Source: Pithys albifrons albifrons (taxonomy: Eukaryota > Chordata > Aves > Passeriformes > Thamnophilidae). From it: a DNA stretch of 64,000 nucleotides. Below the pieces are notes generated by a model, which did not search any database, was not told the DNA's origin, and saw only the letters and a list, made by a program, of their open reading frames with translations. The stretch is taken from contig NC_092464.1 of NCBI RefSeq assembly GCF_047495875.1, forward strand, positions 3,630,737 to 3,694,736, given 5' to 3'. The position numbers and the translations under genes are program-made. Shown here in pieces: positions 58,501 to 64,000 of the stretch. Every line of letters starts with the position of its first letter. Within the stretch, counting starts at the first letter, position 1.

Positions 58501-61373
58501 GACCTGGCCAGCAGAAGGAGGGAGTTTGGGGTAGGGGGTCTCTGTCTGAGGAAGGGGCTGCCCCACACCATATTTAGGAGAGCAGAGAAATGGAGGAAAG
58601 GACATTAAGGGACATCATAGGAGATGTCAGCAGTGGGGAAGTGGATGGGAACTTTCCAGTGTGAATACAGATATTCCACTTTGCTTCTTAGGGTTATTCC
58701 CAGGAGCACAGAAAGTTGTGGGAGTTACCCAACAAGTAATTCCTTGCCTTTATATTTTACAATGACCAGCCCTTGTGTAGAGAGGGATGGTCCTGCTTTA
58801 ATGCAGTGTATGGGGTCACCTCTGCTCTGGAAACAGCACACAATGACTTCCCACTCTTCATTTGCACTTTCTAATGACAATCAGTTCCTCTTTTACAGAT
58901 AACAGAGCAGAGAATCTGACCCAAGATCACAATGGAATTGGAATTGCACTCAGAGTTCAGATTACTAAAATATTATTATTAGGAAAACAGGAGGATTTGA
59001 AAGGCAGTGAATGTCAGGGTGCCTGGATGGCAGCTGAAGACCTAGACTGATTCACAGCATGAAATGAGGCAGTTTCAGCATTGTCTCTCTGTCTTCTAAA
59101 AGCTTCTGCTTAATTTCACAGGAATCTGAGAATAACAATTATTTCAGGTAGATGTTAAATTGAGACTAAATGAGAATTGTCTTCCTTGGTTTCTGTTCAG
59201 TAACGTCAACATTTGTCCCTTGATATCTTGGTTTACAAAGGGAAACATTTATGTTTGTAAGAGAAAAAGAAAAGAAATACTGACTTGAGCCCCAAAGTTC
59301 CTGAAGTGTTCTGTGCATGGAAGGTTATCAGTCTGTCCTGGACCTCGTGTCCCACACAACCTGCTCTTCTTTTGTGCTATTCCCTTTACTTCTTCCTCCC
59401 CAAACACCAATTTATTCCCCCTTCCAAGCCAGTACTGCCTGTTCACCCCCCTCAGGCACCTTTCACACAAACTAGACTTAAACATCACAACAAACCTGCA
59501 GAACTCAAGAGCAAATAATTAAGAAAGAATTAAGAGAGCACAATGTGTGTTCTCTTGGTAACGCGACGCTCTGGCACTGCTGCAATCCACTGGGTCGCCA
59601 AAGGCCTTCCCAGGAATTCCCAAATCCCCCTGGCAGCTGGGACACAAACCAGGGCTCTGGATGGAGGTCCTTCCCAGAGCAGACCTGGGAATTTTGCAGC
59701 TCTGAGCTGGCGCCACAGAGCTTGTTCTGGGGGATGGGACACTTGAGGATGTCAAGTGGAAGGCAGACTAAGGGTCTCTTCAGCAGAGCCCTGAAATTCT
59801 TTGTGCAACTTTCCCTTTGTTATTTCCTGTATTCTTGCACTCTTAAAGCTGCCTCAGTTCTGTTCAGATCCTCTGCTAACTCTGTGAGTGCCTTGGCAAT
59901 GTGTGACCACCATGTGGAATCATGGAATGGGTTGGGTGGGAAGGGACCTTAAAGATCATCCAGTCCCACCCCCTGCCATGGGCAGGGACACCTTCCACCA
60001 GTCCAGGCTGCTCCAAGCTCTGTCCAACCTGACCTTGGAAACTTCCAGGGATGGGCAACCTGTGCTAGTGCTGCCCCACTCTCATAGGGATGAATTTCTT
60101 CCATTCCCCCCTTCCCATCACTCCATGTCCTTGAGAAAAGCCCCTCTCCAGCCCTTCTGTAACCCTTCTTTAGGTATTGGAAATGTATATTGATTCATTC
60201 ATTATTGAAGTTCTATGTCCAACATTCACAAACACTGACACAGGTCATAAGGCAGAAAAAAAAAGCATGAGCAGAGGTTTAATATAAACATACTATATAA
60301 AAATATAAACATTACATAAAAATAAAAACATTATCTAACAATATAAACACTGCAATACACAGTTGCAGTGAAATATAAAAAGATAAGCTTTTTTTGTTGG
60401 CTCTGGGACAGTTACAGGGGACAAGTTTAGATTAGATGCTGAACTTTGAGTTAGGTGAGGGGAATTTTGCTTCCAACACTTGCCATCCCCTTTAGACTTT
60501 ACCCTTCATGTCTCAGCACGCTGCAAACCAATAACAAACTCCTCCCTGTGTAATGACAACACTCCATAGAGCTAATTATACCTAGGTCAGCTAATTTGTA
60601 TACAGAGAATATCCCAGACAGCTTGAGAATTTCATTACAGAACTCAGGAATATTGCAGGAAAATGCCTGTTCCTTAAAGAACTCCAGATATTCAGCTGGT
60701 TGAGATCAGCAGGGCAGCACTGATGGCAAGTGATTTATATCCTTTTTATCCCTTTTGATGCTTATGTTGCCCCAGAAAGACTGGACTCATACATCAACTA
60801 AAGGATAAATATAAATGTGGAGGGCCTGTTTCAAAGCTGACCACGGGAAATGAAGCACTTGAAGTTCTGTGTGGGCATCACACAGACACTGGTATGATCC
60901 TTCCAGGTGCTGATTTCCCATCACCACCCTGGAAATTGTGGCTGCCCCATCCCTGGAAGTGTCCAAGGCCAGGTTGGACAGGGTTTGGAACAACCTGGGA
61001 TAGTGGAAGGTGTCCCTGCCCATGGCAGGGGGTTGGAAAGAGCTGGTGTTTAAGATCCCCTCCAACTCAAACCATTCCATGACTCTATGAAATCAAAGGG
61101 AATGTTTCTTTGACCAAACATTTGAACTCTCTTTCCAGGGACCCTCCAGAGGAGCCTTCCCTCTTGAGGAATCAGAGTGGGAATGGAAAAAATTGGGCAC
61201 AGGAGGACGATGTGACTCTGATATTGATTCCTGGTAAATCTGGATCTCTCCCCATGCAGGTTTACAAACCTCTTCCACAGGAGTGCTGTTGGAATCATAT
61301 CCACAGGCCACGGTGTAGGGGGCAGGGTACACATCTGACCAGCCCTGGCTGGTGCAATTCCTGGTCACATTCC
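25407..61373 (-). CDS. VIPR1: VIPR1 (VPAC1 receptor), exons 4-13, 5'-incomplete
   Basis: This is a seven-helix plasma-membrane receptor of the secretin family (class B1 GPCR). VPAC1 binds VIP and PACAP and signals mainly through Gs and cAMP. The coding sequence joins ten minus-strand blocks: 61270-61373, 57160-57260, 55129-55261, 40644-40797, 37957-38017, 35184-35253, 31908-31999, 28151-28280, 27027-27068 and 25407-25598. All have GT donors and AG acceptors, and the frame is continuous for 358 codons. Visible hallmarks are ectodomain Cys and N-glycosylation sites, the TM2 Arg and IKD lysine, GCK before TM3, EGLYLHTLL, the CW pair in the second extracellular loop, FCxNGEV-like FLNGEV, and a tail ending FQAEFSLV, close to the mammalian VPAC1 end. 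Exon lengths 133, 154, 61, 70, 92, 130 and 42 are typical of the family. Roughly 99 N-terminal residues are missing, judged against the human length from memory. VIPR2 or ADCYAP1R1 are less likely because of the tail. Confidence 0.95.
27027..27068 (-). CDS. VIPR1: VIPR1 exon 12 (TM7, 42-base microexon)
   Basis: This exon is exactly 42 bases, 14 codons, [14 protein letters not shown]. It is the constant 42-base TM7 exon of secretin-family receptors and is in phase 0 on both sides. The acceptor is TCCCTAG and the donor GTAAGA. Skipping it would preserve frame but remove most of TM7, an alternative reported for related receptors. Confidence 0.97.
27125..27260 (-). mobile_element. CR1 tail, old, minus orientation (VIPR1 intron 11)
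   Basis: ATCATGGAATCACACAATCT is followed by GCTGGAAAAGACCAATCATT and a degraded 5' part. It lies in the same sense as VIPR1. Confidence 0.65.
27690..27830 (-). mobile_element. CR1 tail, minus orientation (VIPR1 intron 11)
   Basis: GGAATGGTTTGGGTTGGAAG and GACTTTAAAGGTCATCTAGT are clear CR1 3' words, followed by the CAACCCTCTGCTAGACCAG segment. Confidence 0.8.
28151..28280 (-). CDS. VIPR1: VIPR1 exon 11 (ICL3 end, TM6, ECL3, TM7 start)
   Basis: This 130-base exon completes a Ser codon and reads [20 protein letters not shown], then AFFPDNF and [13 protein letters not shown]. The basic RLAKST segment is the membrane-proximal end of the third loop. PLFGIHY is the conserved TM6 kink motif of class B receptors. 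The donor is GTAAGC and the exon ends in phase 0. Confidence 0.97.
28281..31907 (-). other. VIPR1 intron 10
   Basis: This intron is 3627 bases. The only recognised element is a short plus-strand CR1 tail at 30188-30305. Confidence 0.8.
30188..30305 (+). mobile_element. CR1 tail, plus orientation (VIPR1 intron 10)
   Basis: AAGGCCAGGCTGGATGGAGC, then TCCCTTCCAACTCAAACCAT and a tail of TTCTGTGATTCC and ATTCTATGA units. Confidence 0.8.
31908..31999 (-). CDS. VIPR1: VIPR1 exon 10 (TM5 end, ICL3)
   Basis: This 92-base exon reads [18 protein letters not shown] followed by a polar stretch ending ETSQY and two bases of a Ser codon. It covers the inner half of TM5 and most of the third intracellular loop, the main G-protein contact region in class B receptors. 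The donor is GTAAGT and the acceptor CTGGCAG. Confidence 0.96.
32000..35183 (-). other. VIPR1 intron 9
   Basis: This intron is 3184 bases. It has a CpG cluster at about 32250-32365 and a plus-strand CR1 at 32612-33119. From 33120 to 35183 the sequence is AT-rich and without recognisable features. Confidence 0.8.
32612..33119 (+). mobile_element. CR1 3' end with open ORF2 tail, plus orientation (intron 9)
   Basis: From the [16 protein letters not shown] segment of CR1 ORF2 the frame is open for about 128 codons to SAMIW and stop at 33036, then a 3' tail ending ATTTTATGTTCTGTGATTCT. It is antisense to VIPR1. Confidence 0.9.
35184..35253 (-). CDS. VIPR1: VIPR1 exon 9 (ECL2, TM5)
   Basis: This 70-base exon has one base finishing a Gly codon, then [19 protein letters not shown] and VSIL. 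The Cys-Trp pair is the conserved second-loop disulfide partner of the TM3 Cys. WWIIKTPIL is the start of TM5. The donor is GTAAAG and the acceptor TTTTTAG. The exon ends in phase 0. Loss of this exon would shift the frame. Confidence 0.96.
35254..37956 (-). other. VIPR1 intron 8
   Basis: This intron is 2703 bases. A plus-strand CR1 (35508-36053) sits about 255 bases from exon 9. The remainder, 36054-37956, shows no repeat or coding signal that can be supported. Confidence 0.8.
35508..36053 (+). mobile_element. CR1 3' end with open ORF2 tail, plus orientation (intron 8)
   Basis: Begins at the [14 protein letters not shown] segment, a landmark of CR1 ORF2. The frame stays open to the natural end at 35971, then the tail TTGATTCTATGATTCTGTG. 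It is nearly the same as the copy at 32612 and antisense to VIPR1. Confidence 0.9.
37957..38017 (-). CDS. VIPR1: VIPR1 exon 8 (TM4 to ECL2)
   Basis: This 61-base exon reads, after completing the Gly codon, [19 protein letters not shown] and two bases of another Gly. This is the outer half of TM4 and the start of the second extracellular loop. The 61-base length is characteristic of this exon in secretin-family receptors. The acceptor is TTGGCAG and the donor GTAAGT. Confidence 0.95.
39465..39620. repeat. (TTTTA)n microsatellite, AT-rich (intron 7)
   Basis: Runs of TTTTA with TTTA interruptions extend over about 155 bases, followed by degraded T/A sequence. Confidence 0.95.
40043..40566 (-). 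mobile_element. CR1, older subfamily, minus orientation (intron 7)
   Basis: Tail GAATCACAGAATGGTTTGGA, then CCATGGGCAGGGA-type and CACTTCCAGGGATGGGGCAG words, continuing upstream to CTGGGCACAGCACTGCAAGT. It is about 524 bases and lies 78 bases beyond the exon 7 donor in the sense of transcription. Confidence 0.85.
40644..40797 (-). CDS. VIPR1: VIPR1 exon 7 (TM3, ICL2, TM4)
   Basis: This 154-base exon begins [20 protein letters not shown]. The Cys is the conserved one at the top of TM3 that pairs with the second extracellular loop. EGLYLHTLL follows (the class B equivalent of a TM3 activation motif), then [16 protein letters not shown]. The last base is the first of a Gly codon completed in exon 8. 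The donor is GTGTGT, which is non-optimal. CR1 copies lie on both sides, the nearer one ending 78 bases beyond the donor. Confidence 0.97.
40922..41692 (-). mobile_element. Longest CR1 copy, open ORF2 tail, minus orientation (intron 6)
   Basis: About 770 bases. The tail begins with tandem ATAGAATCACAGAATC units. The minus-strand frame is open for about 221 codons (41682 to 41017), containing [52 protein letters not shown] and [18 protein letters not shown]. This is the C-terminal end of CR1 ORF2 without the catalytic core. Confidence 0.92.
42085..42145 (+). mobile_element. Short CR1 (X-like) tail, plus orientation (intron 6)
   Basis: AGTTGGACTTGATGCTCCTT and GTGGGTCCTTTCCAACTTAG, ending GATTCTAGGG, resemble the last 60 bases of a CR1-X-type element. 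Confidence 0.6.
43120..44075. repeat. Minisatellite, about 20 units, mostly near 56 bp (intron 6)
   Basis: The core is TGTGTGACACTGGGGACCCT, followed by CCTGGGCTCCTGCTGAACAA and a variable TTCCTGTGCCCATCAG segment. Deletion forms of about 33 and 40 bases are interspersed. All units face the same way. Confidence 0.95.
45434..45573 (-). mobile_element. tRNA-Ile-derived SINE (TguSINE1-like)
   Basis: Read on the minus strand, the head has an intact pol III A box (TAGCTCAGTTGG), an anticodon-arm remnant with TAATAATGCC and a B box (GGTTCAATCCC), in tRNA-Ile order. It is followed by GGGCCA and then a tail ACTCAATGATCCTTGTGGGT-CCCTTCCAGCTCAG that matches CR1-X-type 3' ends. This composition is that of the passerine SINE TguSINE1. 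It is degraded and is not a working tRNA gene. Confidence 0.8.
46240..46850 (+). repeat. Polypurine tract (GAAAAA/GGAAAA)n (intron 6)
   Basis: About 610 bases are almost only A and G on this strand, built of GAAAAA and GGAAAA hexamers with a few interruptions (ATAACAAAAG, ACCCCAAAAATAT) near the left end. VIPR1 transcripts would carry it as a long U/C tract. Open frames through it are artefacts of composition. Confidence 0.97.
47936..48371 (-). mobile_element. CR1 3' end, open ORF2 tail, minus orientation (intron 6)
   Basis: Tail GAATCACAGAGTCATAGTAT, then the full 3' region to the [12 protein letters not shown] segment and the TCTCCCCATGGGACTTGTGC word. The frame is open for about 99 codons on the minus strand. 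Confidence 0.88.
48651..48787 (-). mobile_element. CR1 tail, older subfamily, minus orientation (intron 6)
   Basis: CAGAATGGTTTGGGTTGGAA, CACCTTCCACTAGCCCAGGT and CTTGGACACTTCCAGGGG in the usual order. Confidence 0.82.
49606..49808 (-). mobile_element. CR1 tail, young subfamily, minus orientation (intron 6)
   Basis: CGTAGAATCATAGAATGGAT tail, then near-identical sequence to the other young copies, truncated after CTCTCTCTGCAAAGAATT where it meets a T-rich run. Confidence 0.87.
54391..54460 (-). mobile_element. Very short CR1 tail, minus orientation (intron 6)
   Basis: TCACAGAACCATTAAGGTTG and AAAAGACCTCTAAGATCAGC match the last 60 bases of CR1. Confidence 0.6.
54552..55073. repeat. 52-bp minisatellite with CCAATCAG in nearly every unit
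   Basis: About nine and a half units. Each begins AAGGTGATTTCTGGTGCCAA and ends in CTGTCTCACATGC or CTGTCTCACCTGC. The first copy is partial and diverged. The last is cut after GGTGCC, 55 bases from the exon 6 donor. Each full unit includes CCAATCAG, the core of the NF-Y (CCAAT) box, on the plus strand. Confidence 0.95.
55129..55261 (-). CDS. VIPR1: VIPR1 exon 6 (ICL1, TM2, ECL1)
   Basis: This 133-base exon has one base completing the Arg codon, then 44 codons. [14 protein letters not shown] marks the first intracellular loop and the start of TM2. [10 protein letters not shown] retains the TM2 arginine and lysine known in VPAC1 to contact the acidic residue 3 of the peptide. [10 protein letters not shown] lies in the first extracellular loop. 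The donor is GTAAGT and the exon ends in phase 0. A 52-bp minisatellite begins about 55 bases past the donor in the direction of transcription. Confidence 0.96.
55375..55648 (+). mobile_element. CR1 3' end, young subfamily, plus orientation (intron 5)
   Basis: Starts at AAGGGGGACAAGGGCTTAAG and runs to CCATTCTATGAGTCTGTGAT. The ORF2 end ([16 protein letters not shown]) is open. It lies antisense to VIPR1, 113 bases upstream of exon 6. Confidence 0.87.
56720..56775 (+). mobile_element. Short CR1 tail, plus orientation (intron 5)
   Basis: TTAAGGTTCCTTCCAACCCA then AACCATTCTCAGATTTTGTG, a degraded CR1 3' end. Confidence 0.65.
57160..57260 (-). CDS. VIPR1: VIPR1 exon 5 (TM1)
   Basis: This 101-base exon starts in phase 0 with [15 protein letters not shown], a strong class B signature just before and within helix 1. 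It continues through a hydrophobic stretch ending MIILCLF, and the last two bases (AG) join exon 6 to give Arg. The donor is GTAAGA. The acceptor is CACCAG. It encodes the junction from ectodomain to TM1 and the start of the first intracellular loop. Confidence 0.95.
59919..60165 (-). mobile_element. CR1 tail, older subfamily, minus orientation (intron 4)
   Basis: GGAATCATGGAATGGGTTGG, CCCCCTGCCATGGGCAGGGA and CTTCCAGGGATGGGCAACCT in CR1 order. Confidence 0.8.
60934..61088 (+). mobile_element. CR1 tail, older subfamily, plus orientation (intron 4)
   Basis: GTGGCTGCCCCATCCCTGGA, GGTGTCCCTGCCCATGGCAG and a tail CCATTCCATGACTCTATGA. It ends about 180 bases before exon 4 on the donor side. Confidence 0.8.
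61270..61373 (-). CDS. VIPR1: VIPR1 exon 4 (end of hormone-binding ectodomain)
   Basis: This 104-base exon starts with two bases completing a split codon and then reads 34 codons, beginning [11 protein letters not shown] and ending STPVEE. It carries the class B ectodomain pattern C-T-x-x-G-W and a second Cys in YTVACGY, which in the family form part of the three-disulfide fold. It has three potential N-glycosylation sites (NVT, NCT, NST). The acceptor is a pyrimidine-rich run followed by CCAG. The donor is GTTTGT, a weak match to consensus. The exon ends in phase 0. Confidence 0.92.
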
Positions 61374-64000
61374 CTGGAAGGAAGGAGAAAAGGAGGATTT
61401 AGAAAGAAACATTCACCTTTCTACTAAACACGTCTGCTTTTTGTGACACAAAAAACAGAGCCCAGTTCTTGTAACACCTGAGTAAAATTCTCATGCTTTT
61501 CTCTGTAAAGTTTTCATATTACACAGAACATTTAAATGAGAGAGACTCGTTGGGCTGTAAAGGTCAGGCCTCAAAAACAAAGCACAGATTAACACTGAGG
61601 TGCCTACAAAAGTTCTCTTCTAATGGCACAATAATGCCAGTTGTATCAAGACCTTTGGTTGTTGGCACAGCACCAGGATTGTTTGAGAGTGTTATTATCT
61701 TATTGCCTTGTTCCTGGAAAACTTTTATCCAAACACATCAGTGAAGCATTTGTGTCTTCCAGCCTGTGAGAAGCTGAGACAGGGAGAGGTGGAGTGCCCA
61801 TCTCACATGATGCAGGTGAGGTTGGACACCTGGGAACTGAATGCAGCGCTCCAGAGCCAAATGGGAATTCTGGGAAGCCAACTGAGAACCAAACACTCCA
61901 AAAATTGGCTGTGAAGGGAGAAAAACCACATCCTGACAACCTGTATTGCCTGTTTTAACATGCAGATTCCAGGGCAGGGAGATTTCCTGGCTTCTGGAGC
62001 AGGATCAGTGCCTGGGGCCTCCAAGGAGCTAAAAAGAGCCTTAATTAACATAAGGACATCTCCCTCCTTCAGCCAAAAGCGACAAAACTGAGATTCATGT
62101 GGCTCTTTGGTACTCTGGGCTTGCTGGTCCATCCAGGATTGTGAGAACAAAGCACTTCTCACTCTGGAAAACATCTCTGCTTCCTGTCCCAGCTCACCTC
62201 AAACCCACAGTGGATTAATTCAGTGAAAGAGGGAGGGACCAGCAAGAGGATGAACCTGACCCTGAGGGGTTTGTAGCCTAAAACACCAAGACACATGTTG
62301 GTCATGCAGAAATAAGGAAGCAGCAACACACCCAACACTACACTGCGAATTCCCCCAGCACCTTCTCTTCCCATCCCAGCTCACAGGGATGCCCTCACTG
62401 TGTCATTCCATCAGTGCCATCCAGCACTGCCACCCTGACTGGAAAGGTGGTACAACAAACCAGAACAAACAAAGAGAAGTCAAAACTCGCTCCTCAATCA
62501 GAAAATGGCATCGCTGAAACCCAACAGCTCTGCAAATATTTCCAACAATGAGGTTCTCTGCACACAAGAGCAAGATTGGCTCAGCAAACAGGACTCAATC
62601 CACACTATGGCTGTGAGTCATGGAAAGATTCCAGCATCACCTCCAGAAATTTCTGACAACTGAGTCATGGGAACATCCTCCCAGCCTTGGACTTTGCACT
62701 GAAATCAGCAGCAGCCTGACCTGTGGATAAAGTCACCTGCTGAACCCTGGGACAGGTGGATTTTGACACTGAACCTGACCCTGCAATTGGCCTTTAGGAC
62801 AGATCTGAACTCTGGGAGGTGCCTTTGTTCATTTTCCAGCTGCTCCTCAAGAAGCAGCTCCAGCAGACCTTGGTGCTGCTCCTCAGGCTTTTCCTGCACT
62901 GTCTGGTCACTGTTTGGCCACGGTTCAGATTGGGATCATTGGAGATCTTGTGCAAACAAATCAAGGACATGAGTGTTCAGTGCCTTTGTTTTTTTGAGGT
63001 GTTACACAATTTCTGTTATTTCTCCATTACAATGGATCTCATTATCTGAACTTCATTCCTTCCCATTTCCTGCTCAAAACTCCTCCTTTCTGTTTGGGGA
63101 TGACTTTAAATTTCACTGTGGTTTTGATTCTGTTTCTTTTTCTCAGTGAACTGAGAGGTGTTTCAGCTTAATTGTCTCACATTTCTTCTTTTGAATTGCA
63201 TTTCCTCAGAATTGTTTGGTTATTTTAGAATTCTTGCTGCTCTCAAGAATATTTTAAAAAATTGCCTTCTGCAGATGCAGAAACTCAGGGAGAGTGAAGC
63301 CCAATGACACAGACCACTAGGATGAAAAAAATAATAATAAAAATTACTCTGATTTTAGAGGAACTCACTTCCCACAAAAGTTTTCCTACCACCCTTTGCT
63401 GCTCATGTCACTTTTGGAGGTGCAAATTCACCCACATGGTGTGATACAAGAAACCTTTCTAATAATTCACCAGAAAACTGAGAGGTCTAAAATGTACAAG
63501 GTTAGAAAATAAAAGATTTTACCACACCACGATTTGGCTCAAGGGAGGGATGATGTTTCCCTTCAGCCCAAACAACATTTCTAATTATTATTATTTACCA
63601 GATTACTTTCTATATTGAAAAAAGCCCATAAAATTTAGAAAAGAGCCTCACAAGATTAACTCTTACTCTGAAATATTAATGTTTTTATGTTTGAAGGTCA
63701 ATTCCCAGCTCTGTCACAGCCTCTCAGAGAAAATCCAGCCAGTTCTTGTGGTCTCCCTTCCTCTCAGTTTCTCCAGCAGGTTTTGGTAATAAAGTTTGAT
63801 TATTTGTCAATAGAAAGGCAATTCTTTTCAAAGCACCAGAAGTTCTGTATGTGTATTTTACAAAAATGTTTCTCACTATTTTTGTGACCCAACTTTTCCC
63901 TCGAATGATGCAACAATGAAGTAACAAGTGGCAGTATCAGAACACACAGAGCTTATAGACTTAAAAATGGTACCTCCAGCCTTTGGAAGTTCACCAGATT
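61374..64000 (-). other. VIPR1 intron 3 (partial)
   Basis: This sequence upstream of exon 4 in the gene direction was read for the conserved exon 3 motif (WDNLTCWP-like) on the minus strand and none was found. It is AT-rich, ordinary intronic sequence without a clear repeat. The N-terminal exons and the promoter must lie past the right edge. Confidence 0.6.

Larger units (their letters stand above)
57261..61269 (-). other. VIPR1 intron 4
   Basis: This intron is 4009 bases. It contains two CR1 fragments in opposite orientations (59919-60165 and 60934-61088). A short CpG-containing patch lies at 59555-59720, and AT-rich sequence with repeated ATATAAACAT-like words at about 60280-60380. Nothing else is recognised. 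Confidence 0.7.

Noticed and set aside
62705..62899. Minus-strand Gln/Glu/Leu-rich frame upstream of exon 4, considered as VIPR1 exon 3
   Set aside because: It lacks the conserved Cys and WDNLTCW-type motif and does not fit the required phase.

Overview
The window is vertebrate nuclear DNA and most likely comes from a bird, probably a passerine. It holds many copies of the avian LINE CR1, with the typical ATTCTATGA-type 3' tails. One element at 45434-45573 joins a tRNA-Ile-like head to a CR1-type tail, the architecture of the finch SINE TguSINE1. The only gene recognised encodes a class B G protein-coupled receptor best matched by VIPR1 (VPAC1, the VIP/PACAP receptor). Species cannot be fixed from the sequence.

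Region 1 to about 25.4 kb is intergenic, downstream of VIPR1, with no convincing coding exon. It contains a 5'-truncated, broken non-CR1 LINE (906-2162) with a 37-bp minisatellite expanded inside its reading frame, and many CR1 fragments, one carrying a perfect 38-bp-arm palindrome. It also contains a 560-bp pyrimidine hexamer tract (11996-12556), two related LTRs (15856-16483 with a matching 5-bp target duplication, and 17115-17832) and a minisatellite of about 26 units (19436-20345).

Region 25.4 to 64 kb is VIPR1 on the minus strand. Ten coding exons were placed to the base with AG/GT borders and a continuous frame. They correspond to exons 4-13 of the usual 13-exon gene and give 358 codons plus the stop. 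They cover the end of the hormone-binding ectodomain, all seven membrane helices and the cytoplasmic tail. Exons 1-3 (signal peptide, first part of the ectodomain, promoter) were not found and should lie beyond 64000.

The introns are full of repeats. Two CR1 copies on one strand and several on the other bracket exons 7-9. Intron 6 (14.3 kb) holds a purine tract of about 610 bp, a 0.95-kb minisatellite and the SINE. A 52-bp minisatellite carrying a CCAATCAG box in nearly every unit ends about 55 bases from the exon 6 splice donor. No RNA gene, CRISPR array or prokaryotic-type system is present.
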